Source: Treponema sp. (GTDB lineage: Bacteria > Spirochaetota > Spirochaetia > Treponematales > Treponemataceae). From it: a stretch of 26,052 bases of DNA. The position numbers were made by a program, and so were the translations under genes. The number at the start of each line of letters is the position of its first letter. The first letter of the stretch is position 1. Below, piece by piece: positions 23,585 to 26,052 of the stretch. The stretch lies in the NCBI GenBank assembly GCA_016296205.1, contig JAEDJS010000029.1:1-26052 (forward strand). The letters are read 5' to 3'. The notes beneath the pieces were generated by a model. It was not told the origin of the DNA, made no database searches, and saw only the letters and a program-made list of their open reading frames with translations.

Positions 23585-23800
23585 GTGGCCGGTTTTAAAA
23601 TTAATTGAAAAAGAGCAAAAAAGTATCAGAATTAAAAAACGGAGCCCAGGTTCGGCAGGCATTTACGCTTGAGCCGAGGGGAGCAAAGCGACCAACTCCC
23701 ACTTCCGGCTCACTTGCGGAAATGACAGACGGTTCTGGACGGGAGTGTTTAATTCTGAATTTATAAATAATTATTGGAGAGCAAAAAAATAACCGACCAC
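23585..23800. repeat. Structured foldback repeat, copy C (type 2 apical hairpin)
   Basis: This 216-bp copy has the same outer and middle stem as copies A and B up to GGTTCGGCAGGCAT on the left and from GACAGACGG on the right. The apical part is replaced by a different hairpin in which TTTACGC/GCGGAAA, GAGCCG/CGGCTC and GGAG/CTCC pair around CAAAGCGACCAA. No supported gene lies in it. The hairpin module CCGTTCATC/GATGAACGG precedes it, as with copy A. Confidence 0.9.
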
Positions 23801-23935
23801 ATCTATGCAACCGGAGTGGGATGAAATTCTGAATCAAGATGTTATGATATAAATATCTGAAATGTGGTATTCTGATTCGACGGAATCAGAGAGTCGGCGG
23901 AAGGACATTAAAAATAATGTATAATTGAGAAAATT
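23801..23935. other. Non-coding gap with two small perfect hairpins
   Basis: TCTGATTC (23871-23878) pairs with GAATCAGA (23883-23890) around GACG. ACATTA (23905-23910) pairs with TAATGT (23915-23920) around AAAA. Neither is followed by a T-run. No gene is supported here. Confidence 0.6.
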
Positions 23936-23957
23936 GGCAGTTTTTTAATTTACTGCC
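23936..23957. promoter_or_regulatory. AbiE operator 1
   Basis: A 22-bp palindromic site, GGCAGT-N10-ACTGCC, identical to the one at 24015-24036 and starting 79 bp before it. It lies 10 bp upstream of the -35 box of the AbiE promoter. Confidence 0.75.
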
Positions 23958-23967
23958 GATATTCTTA

Positions 23968-23996
23968 TTGAAGTAATTAGGTTTTTGATTTATATT
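23968..23996 (+). promoter_or_regulatory. AbiE operon promoter
   Basis: TTGAAG (23968-23973), a 17-nt spacer and TATATT (23991-23996) predict a start near 24003, between the two operators. The second operator is then in the transcribed leader. Confidence 0.6.
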
Positions 23997-24014
23997 ATTG
24001 TATGTGAGAGTTTC

Positions 24015-24036
24015 GGCAGTTTTTTAATTTACTGCC
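24015..24036. promoter_or_regulatory. AbiE operator 2
   Basis: A second identical copy of the 22-bp palindrome, just downstream of the predicted start of transcription and ahead of the AAAGGAG ribosome-binding site (24048-24054). Confidence 0.75.
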
Positions 24037-24058
24037 AACTTTCTCTTAAAGGAGTATT

Positions 24059-24760
24059 ATGAATACATCTGGGAATGTGAGTAAAACATTTAATTCTAGA
24101 CAGATTCTCATGGTATTTACAGGCTATGTTCCATCATCAACAGCAGAAATCTACCGTCAGATAAATAAGCTTATTAAATCTGGTGATATAACTAGAATAG
24201 AACGTAATTCATACGCATTGGGTAAAATAGATGTAAGTCCTTATTCATTTGATTATTCTGAAATAGCAGAGTCTGTCTCATCAATGATAGAAACAAATTA
24301 TACAGATGTGAAATTTACGATTTTTGAGACCCGACAGTTTAATGAATTTATGAATCTTCAGATTGGTAAGAATACAATTATAGTTTCTGTAGAGGCAGGT
24401 CTTGAAAATTATATTTTCCAAGAACTCTCAAAAACATATCCAGGAAAAGTTCTCCTTAAACCAGATATAAAAACATTATGGACATATCTTCAAGAGGATA
24501 CCATAATTATAGAAAAACTTCCAACAGAGGCTCCTGTATCAGCTGTAAAAAAATGGATGACTGTTCCAGAGAAATTTCTAGTAGATCTTATTGCTGATAA
24601 AATCTTGAAAACTTTGATAACTCAGTCACAACTAGAATATATCTTTGAAGGATATCTGAATCATTATCAGATTGACATTAAAAAGATGTTACGTTATGCA
24701 AGACGCAGGACTTGCGAGGATGCTTTAAAACTCCAAATCAAAAAATATAAGGAAAAATAA
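24059..24760 (+). CDS. abiEi: AbiEi-like type IV antitoxin / transcriptional repressor
   Basis: The 233-residue product has an N-terminal winged-helix region (about 10-52) with STAEIYRQINKLIKSGDITRI and the wing ERNSYALG. The C-terminal domain (about 65-233) is of the AbiEi type and includes LENYIFQELSKTYPGKVLLKP, then PTEAPVSAVKKWMTVPEKFLVDL. AbiEi proteins repress their own promoter and counter the AbiEii toxin. AAAGGAG stands 4 nt before the ATG. Codon use differs from the core genes, with frequent ATA for isoleucine, which suggests recent transfer. It is followed after 2 nt by abiEii. The sequence is diverged from well-known AbiEi proteins, so the call rests on the HTH and on the partner gene. 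Confidence 0.78.
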   Translation: MNTSGNVSKTFNSRQILMVFTGYVPSSTAEIYRQINKLIKSGDITRIERNSYALGKIDVSPYSFDYSEIAESVSSMIETNYTDVKFTIFETRQFNEFMNLQIGKNTIIVSVEAGLENYIFQELSKTYPGKVLLKPDIKTLWTYLQEDTIIIEKLPTEAPVSAVKKWMTVPEKFLVDLIADKILKTLITQSQLEYIFEGYLNHYQIDIKKMLRYARRRTCEDALKLQIKKYKEK

Positions 24761-24762
24761 AA

Positions 24763-25803
24763 ATGCTTTCAAAGTATAATTTTTCAAAACAACATATTGA
24801 TGAACTTAGAGCAAAATATAAAAGGGATCCTGCTCTTATTGAACGTACAATTTATGCGTTTGGAATGTTAGAAGCAATTACACAGGTAAATCTTCCATTT
24901 ATTTTCAAGGGAGGTACATGCCTTATGCTACTCCTTAATAATCCTGCAAGACTCTCAACAGATATAGATATCATTGTAAAACCTGGAACTGATATTTCAA
25001 AATATGTGGAAGCAGCCTCGAAGATTTTTCCTTTTACTGATTATGAAGAACAAATTCGTAAAGGAAAGAACAACATAGAAAAAAGACATTTCAAGTTCAC
25101 TTATGTTTCACCTATCACTAATCGAGAGATTTACATTCTATTAGATGTTCTGTTCGAAGAGAATAATTATGCAAAACTGATAAAAAAAGAAATAAAGAAT
25201 GACCTTCTAATAACGGAAGGAGAAAAAGTTGAAGTTACAATTCCCGATTTGAACTGTATTCTCGGAGATAAGCTAACGGCTTTTGCTCCGCATACAACAG
25301 GTATTAAATTGGGAGTTGGAAAAGACGTAGAGGTTCTTAAACAGATGTATGACGTGGTATCACTGATACAGGAAATAGATAACTTTGAACTTGTAAAGGA
25401 AACTTATTTCAAAACATTAAAGACAGAAATCGCTTATCGAGGAGAAACTTTAACAGAAAAAGACTGCCTCATTGATACTATTAAAACCGCTCAAAGTATT
25501 GCGTCTCACGGAAAACTTGAGGGAGATGAGTACATAAATCTTCTTGAAGGTGCACGTGGGCTTGGTTCTTTCATCTTTTCAGAAACCTTTAATCCGGAAA
25601 TAGCGGCAAAACGAGCTCCGATTGTAATGTACTTTGCTTCTTGTATTTTGGAAGGAAAAAACTTTGAAAAATATGACGGAGTACCTCTGACATTAAGAAC
25701 TTGCACGCATCCTGAGTTCAAGGCTTTTAATTTTTTGAGGAAACTAAGTCCTGAGGCATATTATTATGTTTGTAAGACAGATGAAATCCTAAAAACGATT
25801 TAA
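24763..25803 (+). CDS. abiEii: AbiEii-type nucleotidyltransferase toxin
   Basis: The 346-residue product has the nucleotidyltransferase core of the AbiEii/MenT group: FIFKGGTCLMLLL (46-58) with K49-G-G-T, then RLSTDIDIIV with D67 and D69. A third acidic residue, D128, lies in IYILLDVLFEEN. DLNCILGDKLTAFAP and KQMYDVVSLI follow in the helical C-terminal half. Family members transfer nucleotides, to tRNA in the studied MenT enzymes, and arrest growth; AbiE systems cause abortive phage infection. All catalytic positions appear intact and length is normal. AAGGA stands 9 nt before the ATG. Translation is closely linked to abiEi. Confidence 0.88.
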   Translation: MLSKYNFSKQHIDELRAKYKRDPALIERTIYAFGMLEAITQVNLPFIFKGGTCLMLLLNNPARLSTDIDIIVKPGTDISKYVEAASKIFPFTDYEEQIRKGKNNIEKRHFKFTYVSPITNREIYILLDVLFEENNYAKLIKKEIKNDLLITEGEKVEVTIPDLNCILGDKLTAFAPHTTGIKLGVGKDVEVLKQMYDVVSLIQEIDNFELVKETYFKTLKTEIAYRGETLTEKDCLIDTIKTAQSIASHGKLEGDEYINLLEGARGLGSFIFSETFNPEIAAKRAPIVMYFASCILEGKNFEKYDGVPLTLRTCTHPEFKAFNFLRKLSPEAYYYVCKTDEILKTI

Positions 25804-25965
25804 TCATTTTCTTGGGTATTCTTGGAACTTCAATCCGTAATACAGAATATTTCTATCAAATAAGAAATAATTCTAAGATTGTAGATTTATGGGAAATAGC
25901 TTATGTAAGAAATGGAATAAAAAAAAATTGGGGCTGTCCTAGAACCTGTTACTGAAGTGGCCGGT
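25785..25965 (+). pseudogene. Possible gene remnant after abiEii
   Basis: An open frame of about 59 codons without a start codon runs from the end of abiEii into the left edge of repeat copy D. The translation contains LGTSIRNTEYFYQIRNNSK and VDLWEIAYVRNG, which read like protein rather than random sequence. No family is recognised. It may be the cut-off tail of a former cassette gene interrupted by copy D. Confidence 0.25.
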
Positions 25966-26052
25966 TTTAAAATTTAATTGAAAAAGAGCAGAAAAGTATC
26001 AGAATTAAAAAACGGAGCCCAGGTTCGGCAGGCATTTACGCTTGAGCCGAGG
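25957..26052. repeat. Structured foldback repeat, copy D (type 2, cut by window end)
   Basis: The left half of a fourth copy, nearly identical to copy C through GGCAGGCATTTACGC and GAGCCGAGG, where the window stops. Homology begins at ACCTGTTACTGAA (25944), a few bases before the GTGG terminus. The hairpin module that precedes copies A and C is missing. Confidence 0.9.

Noticed and set aside
23429..23837. Minus-strand frames of 77-78 codons over copy C
   Set aside because: They read through the foldback stem and overlap the real DUF4160 gene; composition is that of the repeat, with no recognisable protein pattern.
22365..26052. CRISPR array
   Set aside because: The repeats are few, about 220 bp long, internally palindromic and separated by genes rather than by uniform spacers.

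Overview
The window most likely comes from a host-associated spirochaete, probably Treponema. This rests on the AT-rich sequence, a dnaX-ybaB-recR cluster, short-lipobox lipoproteins with FTSC and FVSC motifs, LemA/TPM envelope genes and a chromosomal parAB pair. No rRNA, tRNA or other species marker is present, so genus is an inference at about 0.75 confidence.

Layout. Positions 1-53 look like the outer end of an IS3-type insertion sequence that lies to the left. Positions 78-20291 are dense core chromosome. A GerMN-domain membrane protein (-) faces an AMMECR1-domain protein (+), which is followed by an HD-domain phosphohydrolase. Then come a LemA lipoprotein with two TPM-domain membrane proteins, dnaX-ybaB-recR, an unrecognised helical protein overlapping an oligopeptide-binding protein, and a convergent operon (type I pullulanase, lipoprotein, small outer-membrane-type protein). 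After that are a kinase-type ATPase fused to HDOD, a TcdA-like E1 enzyme, parA-parB (-) and a METTL25-like methyltransferase. A long-chain acyl-CoA synthetase (20475-22364) closes the core part.

From 22365 to the window end the character changes to an accessory island. Four copies (A-D) of a structured foldback repeat of about 220 bp alternate with toxin-antitoxin-type gene pairs: DUF4160/DUF2442 (-) between copies B and C, and AbiEi/AbiEii (+) between copies C and D. The repeat keeps one stem but carries one of two different apical hairpins. The AbiE promoter is bracketed by two identical 22-bp palindromes that look like autoregulatory operators.

Regulatory architecture is the least expected feature of the core part. 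At least six genes that begin transcription units have a good -10 hexamer only 6-8 nt before the ATG and no Shine-Dalgarno sequence, which predicts leaderless mRNAs. The operon-internal genes instead carry clear Shine-Dalgarno sites. The clearest case is the 64-bp divergent region 930-993, where both genes appear to share one palindromic -35 box (TTGCAA) in mirror-symmetric arrangement.
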